Below are positions 41,684-49,481 of a stretch of 64,000 bases of DNA, piece after piece. The notes beneath the pieces are model-generated. The model saw nothing but the letters and a program-made list of their open reading frames with translations, was not told the DNA's origin and did no database searches. Origin of the DNA: Ruminococcus sp. YRD2003 (GTDB lineage Bacteria; Bacillota; Clostridia; Oscillospirales; Ruminococcaceae); contig FNZT01000004.1 of assembly GCA_900109435.1 (NCBI GenBank), positions 38,585 through 102,584 of the forward strand. The letters are read 5' to 3'. The position numbers and the translations under genes were made by a program. Position 1 is the stretch's first letter. Every line of letters begins with the position of its first letter.

Positions 41684-42232
41684 ATGGACAGACCCGTGCG
41701 AAAGGATATCCGCCTCGGGAATTACGATTATTCCCGAAACGGCGCGTATTTCGTGACAATATGTACGAAGGATAAAATGTGTATATTTTGGCAGAATAAT
41801 GACAAATATACGGCGTTGAAGGCGGATACCGACAATCCAAGCGTAGGGGCGCATTCCGTGCGCCCGCGATGTGAAAGCAAAATTCGATTATCCGAATTTG
41901 GAATTGCAGTAAAAAAATCATTCAAAACGGTTGCGGCATATTATCCGATGATTCATTTTGATAGGTATGTAATTATGCCAAATCACATTCATGCAATAAT
42001 CATAATCAATGCAGGCGATGTGATTGGCGGGCGCACGGAATGCGCCCCTACATTATCGCAAGTAATCAAAAATTTCAAGGAAAATGTGACCCGTAACATT
42101 GGTTTTTCCGTATGGCAAAGATCGTTTTACGACCGCATTATCCGAAACGAGCAGGAATACCGCGCGTTTTGGGAATACATCGAAACGAACCCGATGACAT
42201 GGGAAAACGACGAATTATTCAGCAAAGAATAA
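41684..42232 (+). CDS. REP-associated tyrosine transposase-like protein (RAYT / Y1 HUH)
   Basis: A 182-residue protein of the TnpA_REP/Y1-transposase family: 'RKDIRLGNYDYSRNGAYFVTICTKDK', the metal-binding HUH motif in 'YVIMPNHIHAIII', and the C-terminal 'VWQRSFYDRIIRNEQEYRAFWEYIETNPMTW' with the candidate nucleophile Tyr. These enzymes nick single-stranded DNA at REP palindromes and are usually domesticated. The gene sits one base after the acidic-protein gene and 20 bp before thrS, inside the T-box unit. Two segments ('VGAHSVRPRC' and 'GGRTECAPTL') are translations of a perfect inverted repeat (41843-41867 and 42027-42051) and look like palindrome insertions. Confidence 0.88.
   Translation: MDRPVRKDIRLGNYDYSRNGAYFVTICTKDKMCIFWQNNDKYTALKADTDNPSVGAHSVRPRCESKIRLSEFGIAVKKSFKTVAAYYPMIHFDRYVIMPNHIHAIIIINAGDVIGGRTECAPTLSQVIKNFKENVTRNIGFSVWQRSFYDRIIRNEQEYRAFWEYIETNPMTWENDELFSKE
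41843..42051. repeat. Perfect 25-bp inverted repeat inside the RAYT coding sequence
   Basis: GTAGGGGCGCATTCCGTGCG at 41843 continues for 25 bases and recurs exactly, inverted, at 42027-42051. Each copy can also fold alone (GGGCGCA-cgga-TGCGCCC). The 159 bp between the copies is ordinary RAYT coding sequence. Confidence 0.9.
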
Positions 42233-42252
42233 CATTATAAGGAGAGATAACC

Positions 42253-44193
42253 ATGATAAAATTAACATTGAAGGACGGAAGCGTCCGCGAAATTGAATCG
42301 GCACAGCCCGCGTCCGAGATAATCAAGGGCATCGGCATGGGTCTGTATAAGGCTGCCTGCTGCGTCAAGATAAACGGCGAGGTCAAGGACCTCCGCACCG
42401 TTATCGACAGCGACTGTCAGTTCGAGGTATGTACTTTCGACGTTCTCGACGGAAAAAAGACCTTCTGGCACACCGCTTCGCACATTCTCGCTCAGGCTGT
42501 AAAGCGCCTCTACCCTGCGGCTAAGCTCGCTATAGGCCCTGCTATCGACAACGGCTTCTACTACGACTTCGACCTCGAAAAGCCCTTCACTCCCGAAGAG
42601 CTCGAAAAGATAGAGGCCGAGATGAAGAAGATCGTCAAGGAGGGGCTCGCACTCGAGCAGTTCGAGCTCTCGCCCGCCGATGCTGTCGCTAAGCTCAAAG
42701 AAATGGACGAGCCTTACAAGGTCGAGCTCTGTGAGGAGCACGTCGGCAAGGGTGAGCCTATCTCGTTCTACAAGCAGGGCGAGTTCACCGACCTCTGTGC
42801 GGGGCCTCACCTTATGGACACTTCCGCTGTCAAGGCTTTCAAGCTCATCTCATGTACGGGCGCTTACTGGCGCGGCAACGAGAAGAACAAGATGCTCAGC
42901 CGCGTTTACGCTATCGCTTTCCCCAAGGCTTCTCAGCTTGACGAGTATCTCAAAATGATCGAGGAGGCTAAGCTCCGTGACCACAAGAAGCTCGGCAAGG
43001 AGCTCGGGCTCTTTATGTTCGACCATACAGCTCCAGGTATGCCCTACTGGCTCCCGAGAGGCTGGAAGCTGTTCAACGCTCTGCTCGAATACTGGAGAGG
43101 CGTTCACGAGGACCACGACTACACCGAGATTTCAGGTCCCGTACTCTCCAAGAAGGAGCTGTGGGTGACATCGGGCCACTGGGACCACTATCAGGACGGT
43201 ATGTTCGTTATACCCGCTGAGGAGGATAACGAAGTTTACTGCGCTAAGCCGATGAACTGCCCCAATGCTATCAAGGTGTATATGAACAGACAGCGCTCGT
43301 ATAAGGAGCTCCCGCTCAAGTTCAATCAGGTCGATGTTATCCACCGTAAGGAGAAGTCGGGCGAGCTCAACGGTCTCTTCCGCGTTCAGCAGTTCAGACA
43401 GGACGACGCTCATATCCTCGTTTCCGAGGAGCAGATAGCTTCCGAGATAAACGATATCATGGATATCGCGACCGAGATGTACAACACCTTCGGTCTCGAA
43501 TACAAGGCGGAGCTCTCTACACGCCCCGACGACTATATGGGCGACATCAACGTCTGGAACAAGGCTGAGGCTGACCTCAAGGCTATCCTCGAGGATAAGT
43601 ACGGTCCCGACGGCTATGAGCTCAATGAGGGCGACGGCGCATTCTACGGCCCTAAGATAGACCTCAAGATGAAGGACGCTATCGGCCGTGAGTGGCAGAT
43701 GGGCACTATCCAGCTCGACTTCCAGCTTCCCCTCAACTTCAAAATGAAGTACATCGCTTCCGACGGCTCCGAGAAACAGCCCGTTATGATACACCGCGCT
43801 ATTTTCGGCTCGTTCGAGCGTTTCATCGGTATCATCACCGAGAACTTCAAGGGCGCTTTCCCGTTCTGGCTCTCGCCTATGCAGGTGGGTATCGTGCCTA
43901 TCCGCACCGAGCATAACGAATACGCAAAGAAGGTCGCTGACCTCCTCAAAAAGAACCGCATCAGAGTCGAAGCCGATTACACCGACGACAATATGAAGAA
44001 CAAGATCAAGAAGTTCAAGGACTTCAAAGACCCGTATGTTGTCATCATCGGAGACAGCGAGGCTGCAAACGAGCAGGTATCTATCAATATCCGCGGTAAT
44101 AAACAGCTCAAGAACGTGCCGCTCGATAAGTTCATCGAGATGTGCCGCACTATGAATGAGGAACACTCGCTCGATGTCATAGATACGCTTTGA
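42253..44193 (+). CDS. thrS: Threonine-tRNA ligase
   Basis: A 646-residue class II synthetase charging tRNA-Thr. Domains in order: TGS (about 1-60, 'IKLTLKDGSVREIE'), the editing domain with 'FWHTASHILAQAVKRLYP' and 'LCAGPHLMDTSAVKAFKL', the catalytic core with 'GMPYWLPRGW', 'MNCPNAIKVY', 'GLFRVQQFRQDDAHI' and 'MIHRAIFGSFERFIGIITEN', and the anticodon-binding domain ('IVPIRTEHNEYAKKVADLL'). Full length. AAGGAGAG precedes the ATG. It is the last gene of the unit led by the ACC-specific T-box at 41036. Confidence 0.97.
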   Translation: MIKLTLKDGSVREIESAQPASEIIKGIGMGLYKAACCVKINGEVKDLRTVIDSDCQFEVCTFDVLDGKKTFWHTASHILAQAVKRLYPAAKLAIGPAIDNGFYYDFDLEKPFTPEELEKIEAEMKKIVKEGLALEQFELSPADAVAKLKEMDEPYKVELCEEHVGKGEPISFYKQGEFTDLCAGPHLMDTSAVKAFKLISCTGAYWRGNEKNKMLSRVYAIAFPKASQLDEYLKMIEEAKLRDHKKLGKELGLFMFDHTAPGMPYWLPRGWKLFNALLEYWRGVHEDHDYTEISGPVLSKKELWVTSGHWDHYQDGMFVIPAEEDNEVYCAKPMNCPNAIKVYMNRQRSYKELPLKFNQVDVIHRKEKSGELNGLFRVQQFRQDDAHILVSEEQIASEINDIMDIATEMYNTFGLEYKAELSTRPDDYMGDINVWNKAEADLKAILEDKYGPDGYELNEGDGAFYGPKIDLKMKDAIGREWQMGTIQLDFQLPLNFKMKYIASDGSEKQPVMIHRAIFGSFERFIGIITENFKGAFPFWLSPMQVGIVPIRTEHNEYAKKVADLLKKNRIRVEADYTDDNMKNKIKKFKDFKDPYVVIIGDSEAANEQVSINIRGNKQLKNVPLDKFIEMCRTMNEEHSLDVIDTL

Positions 44194-44300
44194 TATAACA
44201 TAATAAGCTCAAAGCCCTGCTGCGGTAATACGGATACCCATATAGAAGTATTAAGCCATAGTATTTCTGATATACAGTCAGGGGTACTATGGCGCTTTTA

Positions 44301-44329
44301 TTGACACTACATTTATGCTGTGCTATAAT
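44301..44329 (+). promoter_or_regulatory. Promoter of the DinB-family gene
   Basis: TTGACA (44301-44306) and TATAAT (44324-44329), spacer 17 bp. A hairpin GCCATAGTA / TACTATGGC lies just upstream at about 44254-44294. Confidence 0.8.
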
Positions 44330-44369
44330 GTTCACAGACAGGAAACGGAATTTTAAGGAGGTTTTTATA

Positions 44370-44894
44370 GTGAACGAATTATGTATGATAATAAAAGATA
44401 TGGTAAAACCGAATTTCCTTAATATCAGAACGTCTATCCAGACCTATGACAGAGATGCGATATGCTGCGGTGCTCCGTGTTGGAGATGGGCATATCATGC
44501 ACTTCATTCAGCTGATAAATGGTTTATAAATCCTTGTGTATATGATGAACCGCCTTTTCATGAAGAAGGACTTGATAATCCCGACAAGCCTGCTTCTGTT
44601 GTCTTGTCTGATGAGCAGCTTCTTGATTATCTTGACAGTGTAGAGAAAAAAACATACGCATATCTTGATTCTCTCACAGATGAAATGCTATATGAATGTC
44701 CCGAAAACTGTGAACATACGAGAATGGAACTGGTGCTAAGACAATTCCGCCATATTTCGTTTCATACGGGAATGCTTAACGGACAGACTGCTGTAGCAAC
44801 AGGAAAATTTCCGATGTGGGTCTCTCAGTCTGATAAATATGTTGATGACGGTATTCTTTTCGGCAGATACCGAAAGGGACAAGTTACAAAATAA
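44370..44894 (+). CDS. DinB family protein
   Basis: A 174-residue four-helix-bundle protein with the DinB metal-site pattern: His residues in 'WAYHALHSADKWFI' and in 'QFRHISFHTGMLNGQ'. DinB/YfiT-like proteins are metal-dependent enzymes, some acting as bacillithiol or mycothiol S-transferases; many have no known substrate. The GTG at 44370 is the start, preceded by AAGGAGG; a longer frame from 44289 would include the promoter. Its AT-rich codon use differs from thrS and rplM on either side, and it lies inside long inverted repeats, so horizontal gain is likely. Confidence 0.8.
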   Translation: MNELCMIIKDMVKPNFLNIRTSIQTYDRDAICCGAPCWRWAYHALHSADKWFINPCVYDEPPFHEEGLDNPDKPASVVLSDEQLLDYLDSVEKKTYAYLDSLTDEMLYECPENCEHTRMELVLRQFRHISFHTGMLNGQTAVATGKFPMWVSQSDKYVDDGILFGRYRKGQVTK

Positions 44895-44940
44895 GATATG
44901 ATAATGTAAACTCTGATTATAGCAGCCGTATAAAATGCAA

Positions 44941-44971
44941 TGCCCCGAAGCAGTTGAAGTGCTTCGGGGCA
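44941..44971. terminator. Strong hairpin after the DinB gene
   Basis: TGCCCCGAAGCA-gttgaag-TGCTTCGGGGCA, a perfect 12-bp stem. No T-run follows on the plus strand, so it may act as a transcript-end stabiliser or a weak terminator. Confidence 0.5.
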
Positions 44972-45165
44972 AAACTTATATATGGGTATCCGTATTATCG
45001 CAGCAGGGCTTTTTGTCTGTTTTTGACAGTTTTTTTGCCTCCGGTATGCCGCAATTTCGTCGCCGAAATTCCGAAATGAAACACGAGAATGCGAGAGATT
45101 AAGAGGAAAACAAAGAGAATCAAAGAGAAACTTCATTATAGATTGAAAAAAATCTCGCAAAACTC

Positions 45166-45194
45166 TTGACAACTCCTTCTCTATCAGGTATAAT
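45166..45194 (+). promoter_or_regulatory. Promoter of rplM-rpsI
   Basis: TTGACA (45166-45171) and TATAAT (45189-45194), a consensus pair with 17-bp spacer, as expected for a ribosomal protein operon. Confidence 0.9.
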
Positions 45195-45206
45195 TAGTCT
45201 TGCACT

Positions 45207-45233
45207 GTCGGGAAATCGCTTGAATCCCCCGAC
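45207..45233 (+). promoter_or_regulatory. Leader hairpin of rplM, possible L13 autoregulatory site
   Basis: GTCGGG-...-CCCGAC stem in the 5' leader, 29 bp before the L13 start. Firmicute rplM genes often carry an L13-binding leader in this position; whether this one is that RNA is an inference from place and shape only. Confidence 0.4.
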
Positions 45234-45261
45234 CAAAATAATTCTTACGGAGGAAATAATT

Positions 45262-45690
45262 ATGTCAACTACACTGGCTAAACCCGCTGAAGTAAGCCGT
45301 ACTTGGTATATCCTCGACGCTGAGGGCCAGCCCCTCGGTCGTGTCGCTGCCAAGGCTGCACATATCCTCAGAGGCAAGCACAAGCCCACCTACACTCCTA
45401 ACGTAGACTGCGGCGACCACGTTATCATCATCAACTGCGAGAAGGCTGTCCTCACAGGCAGAAAGCTCGAGCAGAAGAAGTTCTACTGGCATACAGGCTG
45501 GATCGGCGGCCTCAAGTCCATCTCCTACAAGGATATGATGGCTGAGCAGGCTGACAGAGCTATGACTATCGCTGTAAACGGTATGCTCCCCAACAACACT
45601 CTCGGCAGAGCTCAGCTCAAGAGACTCAGAACCTACAAGGGTGCAGAGCACAAGCAGGCTGCTCAGAAGCCCGTTGCTTACGAATTATAA
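45262..45690 (+). CDS. rplM: 50S ribosomal protein L13
   Basis: A 142-residue L13: '[40 protein letters not shown]', '[26 protein letters not shown]' and '[22 protein letters not shown]' are typical. It is an early-assembling protein of the large subunit. The start at 45262 follows GGAGG; an in-frame ATG at 45166 overlaps the promoter. rpsI follows 17 bp later, the universal rplM-rpsI pair. Confidence 0.98.
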   Translation: MSTTLAKPAEVSRTWYILDAEGQPLGRVAAKAAHILRGKHKPTYTPNVDCGDHVIIINCEKAVLTGRKLEQKKFYWHTGWIGGLKSISYKDMMAEQADRAMTIAVNGMLPNNTLGRAQLKRLRTYKGAEHKQAAQKPVAYEL

Positions 45691-45707
45691 TAAGGAGGAG
45701 CTTTGAA

Positions 45708-46109
45708 ATGTACGAATCAAAAGTAAAATACTACTACGGAACAGGCAGAAGAAAGCACTCCGTTGCAAGAGTTAGAATAATCCCCGGTTCAGGTAACGTT
45801 ACCATCAACGGCAGAGGCATCGACGATTACTTCGGCCTTGAGACCCTCAAACTCATCGTTCGTCAGCCCCTCGCTCTTACCGATAACCTCGATAAGTTCG
45901 ACATCGTTTGCACTGTTGCAGGCGGCGGTGTTACCGGTCAGGCCGGTGCTATCAGACACGGCGTTTCTCGCGCCCTCCTCGAGTTCGATGCTGAGCTCCG
46001 CCCTGTCCTCAAGAAGGCCGGATTCCTCACTCGTGACCCCAGAATGAAGGAGAGAAAGAAGTACGGCCTCAAAGCCGCTCGTCGTGCTCCGCAGTTCTCA
46101 AAGAGATAA
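45708..46109 (+). CDS. rpsI: 30S ribosomal protein S9
   Basis: A 133-residue S9: '[34 protein letters not shown]', '[23 protein letters not shown]' and the C-terminal '[24 protein letters not shown]' whose last Arg contacts P-site tRNA. It is preceded by AAGGAGG. The 3' end (codons for S-K-R and the stop) is the attachment site of the integrated element that follows. The reading frame is intact because the att repeat restores the stop codon. The operon's own terminator now appears to lie 7.4 kb away at 53494. Confidence 0.98.
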   Translation: MYESKVKYYYGTGRRKHSVARVRIIPGSGNVTINGRGIDDYFGLETLKLIVRQPLALTDNLDKFDIVCTVAGGGVTGQAGAIRHGVSRALLEFDAELRPVLKKAGFLTRDPRMKERKKYGLKAARRAPQFSKR

Positions 46110-46177
46110 TCAGACTTATCTCAAATCGCCGTATTTTCGGCACTTTTCAGACCTTGCAAATGTGCTTTGGTACTTGC

Positions 46178-46189
46178 CTGGTCTTTATC
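46178..46189 (+). promoter_or_regulatory. Candidate integrase arm-binding site (left)
   Basis: CTGGTCTTTATC, identical to 53310-53321 at the right end, where it is one of three neighbouring GGTCTT(T) sites. Confidence 0.55.
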
Positions 46190-46201
46190 GAAAAGATTTT
46201 C

Positions 46202-46233
46202 AAATCCGTCTCGTTTATCGGGACGGATTTTTT
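46202..46233. terminator. Terminator between rpsI and the integrase
   Basis: AAATCCGTC-...-GACGGATTT followed by TTT on the plus strand and A/T-rich on the other side; it can serve both convergent genes. Confidence 0.75.
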
Positions 46234-46237
46234 ACTT

Positions 46238-47374
46238 TCATGAGAGTTTCAGTGTTATAAGGTCAGCCACCTTTGACTTAGTGGATTTCAGTACATCAGC
46301 ATAAATGTCAGCTGTGATATTGATGTCCCGATGACCGAGATGCTCAGAAACGACTTTAAGGTCAACTCCGCTGTTCAATAAAAGCGTAGCATTACAATGG
46401 CGGAGCTTATGCAGGGTGAGGTCTTCAAACTCCGTTCCCTTTGTAAAGCGTTTCAGAGAATGATAGACAGACTGTCTGTCACGGTAGTTGCCCAGGGCTG
46501 ATGTGAAAACCATTTCAGGATGAGCAAACTTCTTTCCGAGTACTGCCGACATCTTGTCGATATAGGCTTTCTGCTCCCTTAAAATAGAAGCAAGGACTTC
46601 GCTCATACCGATTACCCTGTGACTGCTCTCCGTTTTCGGTGAGCCGAGCTTATGTTTACCGCCGATGTCGGTGAGGTTGTGATTGATCGTTATAGTCATT
46701 TCCTCGAAGTCAATATCCTCCCACATCAGCCCCAGACACTCGCCCGAACGCATTCCTGTATAGAGAAGCACCTTGATGATACGCTTAAAGTCCTCGTCCC
46801 ACGGCTTTGTATCTAAAAGCTCCATAAAACGCTTGATCTCGCTCTCATTAAGGGACATTTTCTTCTTTTCGTCCCTTTTCTTCGGGAGAATGACGTTGTG
46901 ACAAGGCGATTCACGGATAAAGCCCTGCTCAACACCCCTGCGGAAGATGCTCTGTATCACCACATATACCTTCTTTACGGTCTGAGGATTCAGGTCATAG
47001 GACTTCATGATCCTCGTCAGCTTGGGAGTAGTGATTTCTTTGAGCTTCATATTACCGAGAACAGGCTTGATATGGTTGTTATACTGCCCTTTATAGGTGT
47101 AGGCGGTACTCGGCTTCAGCTCAATGGGAGCGTAGTTCTCAAAAAACCAGTCGGCAAGCTCCGAGAAACGCATATTCTCATTCAATTCCGTGTAGTCCTT
47201 GCACTTGTTCTCAAAGTCATAGGCAAACTGCTGTGCGAGCTTCTCAGCTTTCTTGGGCGTAACGCCCTGTGGAGGCTTGAAGGTAGTCGATTTAACAATC
47301 TGCTTGTGTTCTGTATCATATCCGAGGGATACCTTTATTCTGAAAGTATCGCCTCTCTTTGTAATAGTAGCCAT
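46238..47374 (-). CDS. int: Site-specific tyrosine integrase
   Basis: A 378-residue integrase of the Tn916/phage-integrase type: N-terminal AP2-like arm-binding part ('GDTFRIKVSLGYD'), SAM-like core-binding domain (about 65-165), and catalytic domain with Arg in 'LLYTGMRSGECLGL', 'LHKLRHCNATLLL' (HxxR), 'SEHLGHRD' and the nucleophile Tyr in 'ITADIYADVLKS'. All catalytic residues are present, so it should be active. It lies 125 bp from attL and is transcribed towards it. Its promoter is at 47426-47454, bracketed by AGTATGCCATA sites. Confidence 0.95.
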   Translation of the reverse strand: MATITKRGDTFRIKVSLGYDTEHKQIVKSTTFKPPQGVTPKKAEKLAQQFAYDFENKCKDYTELNENMRFSELADWFFENYAPIELKPSTAYTYKGQYNNHIKPVLGNMKLKEITTPKLTRIMKSYDLNPQTVKKVYVVIQSIFRRGVEQGFIRESPCHNVILPKKRDEKKKMSLNESEIKRFMELLDTKPWDEDFKRIIKVLLYTGMRSGECLGLMWEDIDFEEMTITINHNLTDIGGKHKLGSPKTESSHRVIGMSEVLASILREQKAYIDKMSAVLGKKFAHPEMVFTSALGNYRDRQSVYHSLKRFTKGTEFEDLTLHKLRHCNATLLLNSGVDLKVVSEHLGHRDINITADIYADVLKSTKSKVADLITLKLS

Positions 47375-47401
47375 ATGATATTCTCCTTTGATATCGTAGA
47401 T

Positions 47402-47483
47402 TATGGCATACTCCTGTATGTTGTCATTATATCACTTCTACGCTTTAAAGTCAATACAAGATACATAAAGGTAGTATGCCATA
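47402..47483 (-). promoter_or_regulatory. Integrase promoter with flanking operator-like sites
   Basis: On the minus strand TTGACT (47454-47449) and TATAAT (47431-47426) with 17-bp spacer. TATGGCATACT at 47402-47412 and its complement AGTATGCCATA at 47473-47483 bracket the promoter as an 11-bp inverted repeat. A third copy lies at 48523-48533. Confidence 0.75.
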
Positions 47484-47503
47484 TCTTCCCTTGGAGAAAA
47501 GAA

Positions 47504-48514
47504 TCAAGAGAGTTTCTGCGGGCTCGCCGAGCTCTTTTTGAGCAGCTCATCTACACGGGAATCCATTCTCTCTTCTTTTTCCTTTGAAGCATAAATGAGC
47601 CTCTTTATAAGCTCGGCTTTCTCGGGAAGAAAGGCTATATTGAACTTGTCCCCCTTCTCAAAGTAGGCGAACTTGATATAGTTTGCCTCCAGAATCCCTT
47701 TTTGTTCCTCGGAGATAACGAGATATTGCAGCTTCTCGCTCTTTTCCTCGGCTGATTCCTTCAATTCCTTGTATATCCGCTGATTCCTAAGCTTCGCGTT
47801 CTGTGCGTCGAGCTCGTCTGCCTTCCCCTGCATTTCTATCAGCTCCAACAGGAAGTCCCTGTCCTTTTCTTTTATTGTGATAGTCACGCTATCATCAGCC
47901 TTGTGTATCTTCGCGGAATACAGTATCGGCTGATTCACCAAATACAGCAGCCTCTCTATCCCGACCTTACAAGTATAGATTTCTCCTGCAGTGGTCTTCA
48001 GCTCGTCATAGCTGATGTTCCCGAACGGGATATACGTCTTGGGCGGAGATTTCTTCAGCTGCTCCACCTTCCTGTACCTCACGGGATAGGTGTATTTTTT
48101 TCTCCGCTGCGGAATGAGTACAAGTATCGTCAGAGCTTTCATCACAAATTCAAACAGGCTTCGAGAGTATAACAGCGACCTCTCCGTCTTGCGTATGAGC
48201 TGCTCCGTCCTGTTATCTCGGACTATCTTCCCCGATACTGACGGCAGATAGCCGTTTTCTTTAAATATGTGCTGCTCGTACCGCTCATAATTGCTCCTGC
48301 CTGCTGAGTGAAACTGTCTTCTTGGAGTCTTGACGGGTTTCTTTTCGGGCTGAGGGACATAATATCCCATGAGTTTCTCGAGGTTGTCCTTAGTGTACTT
48401 CCCTCCGAACTGGCTCGCGAGAGTGTCGACGCGTATTCCTTTCTTCTCGCCGTTCTTGGTCAAGGTGATATGAGCGTCGGTATACCTTATGATAATAATT
48501 ATTGTTGTTGCCAA
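47504..48514 (-). CDS. Possible relaxase/mobilization protein remnant (C-terminal part)
   Basis: A 336-residue basic protein. Its start 'ITLTKNGEKKGIRVDTLASQFGGKYTKDNLEKLMGYY' resembles the segment that follows the catalytic domain in clostridial MobP/MobL-type relaxases, and the rest is helical and Lys-rich ('VEQLKKSPPKTYIPFGNISYDELK', 'EMQGKADELDAQNAKLRNQRIYKEL'). No HUH or Tyr relaxase domain is present, so if the match is right the N-terminus has been lost. The only upstream start in frame is a TTG at 48514 without a clear binding site; an ATG at residue 49 is possible. Function unproven. Confidence 0.5.
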   Translation of the reverse strand: MATTIIIIIRYTDAHITLTKNGEKKGIRVDTLASQFGGKYTKDNLEKLMGYYVPQPEKKPVKTPRRQFHSAGRSNYERYEQHIFKENGYLPSVSGKIVRDNRTEQLIRKTERSLLYSRSLFEFVMKALTILVLIPQRRKKYTYPVRYRKVEQLKKSPPKTYIPFGNISYDELKTTAGEIYTCKVGIERLLYLVNQPILYSAKIHKADDSVTITIKEKDRDFLLELIEMQGKADELDAQNAKLRNQRIYKELKESAEEKSEKLQYLVISEEQKGILEANYIKFAYFEKGDKFNIAFLPEKAELIKRLIYASKEKEERMDSRVDELLKKSSASPQKLS

Positions 48515-48522
48515 CTGTACTT

Positions 48523-48567
48523 AGTATGCCATATATGAAAATAAAAAAAGTGGTATGACATACCACA
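48523..48567. promoter_or_regulatory. Operator-like AGTATGCCATA plus GTGGTATG palindrome
   Basis: AGTATGCCATA at 48523-48533, shared with the integrase promoter region, and the palindrome GTGGTATG-a-CATACCAC at about 48551-48567. Both lie between the divergent 48514 and 48740 genes. Confidence 0.55.
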
Positions 48568-48651
48568 CTTGTTGTATGTCTGCATTCTGCGGAATCCATC
48601 CGTTGCAGATGCGTTTTCTGAGTAAATTTTCAAAAAAGTTATAAAAGGGTA

Positions 48652-48680
48652 TTGACAAATTACGAAAACTAACTTATAAT
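48652..48680 (+). promoter_or_regulatory. Promoter with overlapping palindrome for the 48740 operon
   Basis: TTGACA (48652-48657) and TATAAT (48675-48680), spacer 17 bp. The -10 box is the centre of CTAAC-TTATAATATA-GTTAG, a palindrome suited to repressor binding. Confidence 0.75.
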
Positions 48681-48739
48681 ATAGTTAGCAAAGGTGATAC
48701 AGATATTCCTTTGACTAATCGTATAAGGAGGATTTCTTT

Positions 48740-49255
48740 ATGGTAAAGAGATCATGTAAAGGAAGCAGTTGTATAGGATATCTTGAAGACAGAATTGATG
48801 AAATTGATTTTAATTCTGATACTTCAAGGAACGGGAAGTTTAACCGTGCTATCCCAAAAGCACAGAATCGTACACTTGAGGAACTGAAAAATGATGCGAA
48901 GGAATTAAAGAAGTTTAAAAATAAAATTCCTAGTGACGTGGCATTTCCTACAGCTTTACAGGTTACGGTAGATGAAGAACTTGAAGATGCATTGACTGAA
49001 GTTGAAGAAAACATAATGTCTGCATTGAATCTGACAACCTTGCAGACTAAGTACGAAATTGAATTGATATGGTTTATTTATCTGTGCGAATTACAAAAGG
49101 AAGTTATGGAGGTTGGTGAGAAAAAAGCCAAAGAGGAAGACTTAACGGGACCAGAGATGGTAAAGATACTTGTAGAGATCCTTATGCTTAATCGTGAACA
49201 GGACAAAAAGGTAATTGAAGAGGTAAAGTCGGCTCTTCTTAAGTGGGAGGTGTGA
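48740..49255 (+). CDS. Element-encoded helical protein, function unknown
   Basis: A 171-residue charged helical protein: a short N-terminal Cys pair ('SCKGSSCIG'), then 'LEDRIDEIDFNSDTSRNGKFNRAIPKA', coiled-coil-like 'LEELKNDAKELKKFKNK', 'TVDEELEDALTEVEENIMSAL' and 'LIWFIYLCELQKEVMEVGEKKAKEE'. No known domain is recognised. AAGGAGG precedes the ATG. It is the first of three closely spaced genes (4-bp and 12-bp gaps) with AT-rich codons typical of the integrated element. A palindromic operator lies over its -10 box. Confidence 0.7.
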   Translation: MVKRSCKGSSCIGYLEDRIDEIDFNSDTSRNGKFNRAIPKAQNRTLEELKNDAKELKKFKNKIPSDVAFPTALQVTVDEELEDALTEVEENIMSALNLTTLQTKYEIELIWFIYLCELQKEVMEVGEKKAKEEDLTGPEMVKILVEILMLNREQDKKVIEEVKSALLKWEV

Positions 49256-49259
49256 GCAT

Positions 49260-49469
49260 ATGAAACATCCATTTAATGCACTCACAAGAGCTGATGTAGA
49301 AAAGCTCAAGGTAAAACCTATATCGGTAGCAAACGCCGGAAGTGGTGTAACATACAATTTCACGACATCACAGCTTGAGGATGCTATTAATCATCTGAAA
49401 ACTCTTTATACAGGAATTGTAAGGAATTCGTTCGCTGCAAAAATTCTTTTGTTGAACGAAATCCACTAA
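49260..49469 (+). CDS. Element-encoded small protein, function unknown
   Basis: A 69-residue protein ('HPFNALTRADVEKLKVKPISVANAGSG', 'TTSQLEDAINHLKTLYTGIVR'), soluble by composition. GGGAGGTG is just upstream within the previous gene's end. Its place between 48740 and 49482, with gaps of only 4 and 12 bp, makes it a real operon member rather than a chance frame. No family is recognised. Confidence 0.6.
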   Translation: MKHPFNALTRADVEKLKVKPISVANAGSGVTYNFTTSQLEDAINHLKTLYTGIVRNSFAAKILLLNEIH

Positions 49470-49481
49470 GGAGGACGGCAT

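Larger units (their letters stand above)
44211..45013. mobile_element. DinB gene cassette bounded by ~39-bp inverted repeats
   Basis: The left repeat (44211-44249, starting AAAGCCCTGCTGCG) recurs inverted at about 44974-45013 with two mismatches. The cassette contains a promoter, a lower-GC DinB-family gene and a hairpin. The outer part of the arms (AAAGCCCTGCTGCG against CGCAGCAGGGCTTTTT) looks like the split stem of the thrS terminator. The inner part (ACCCATATAGAAGTATTA) resembles the terminal motif of the palindromic elements elsewhere (ACCTATACGGAAGCATTA). That it is mobile is an inference; no transposase or target duplication is visible. Confidence 0.55.
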
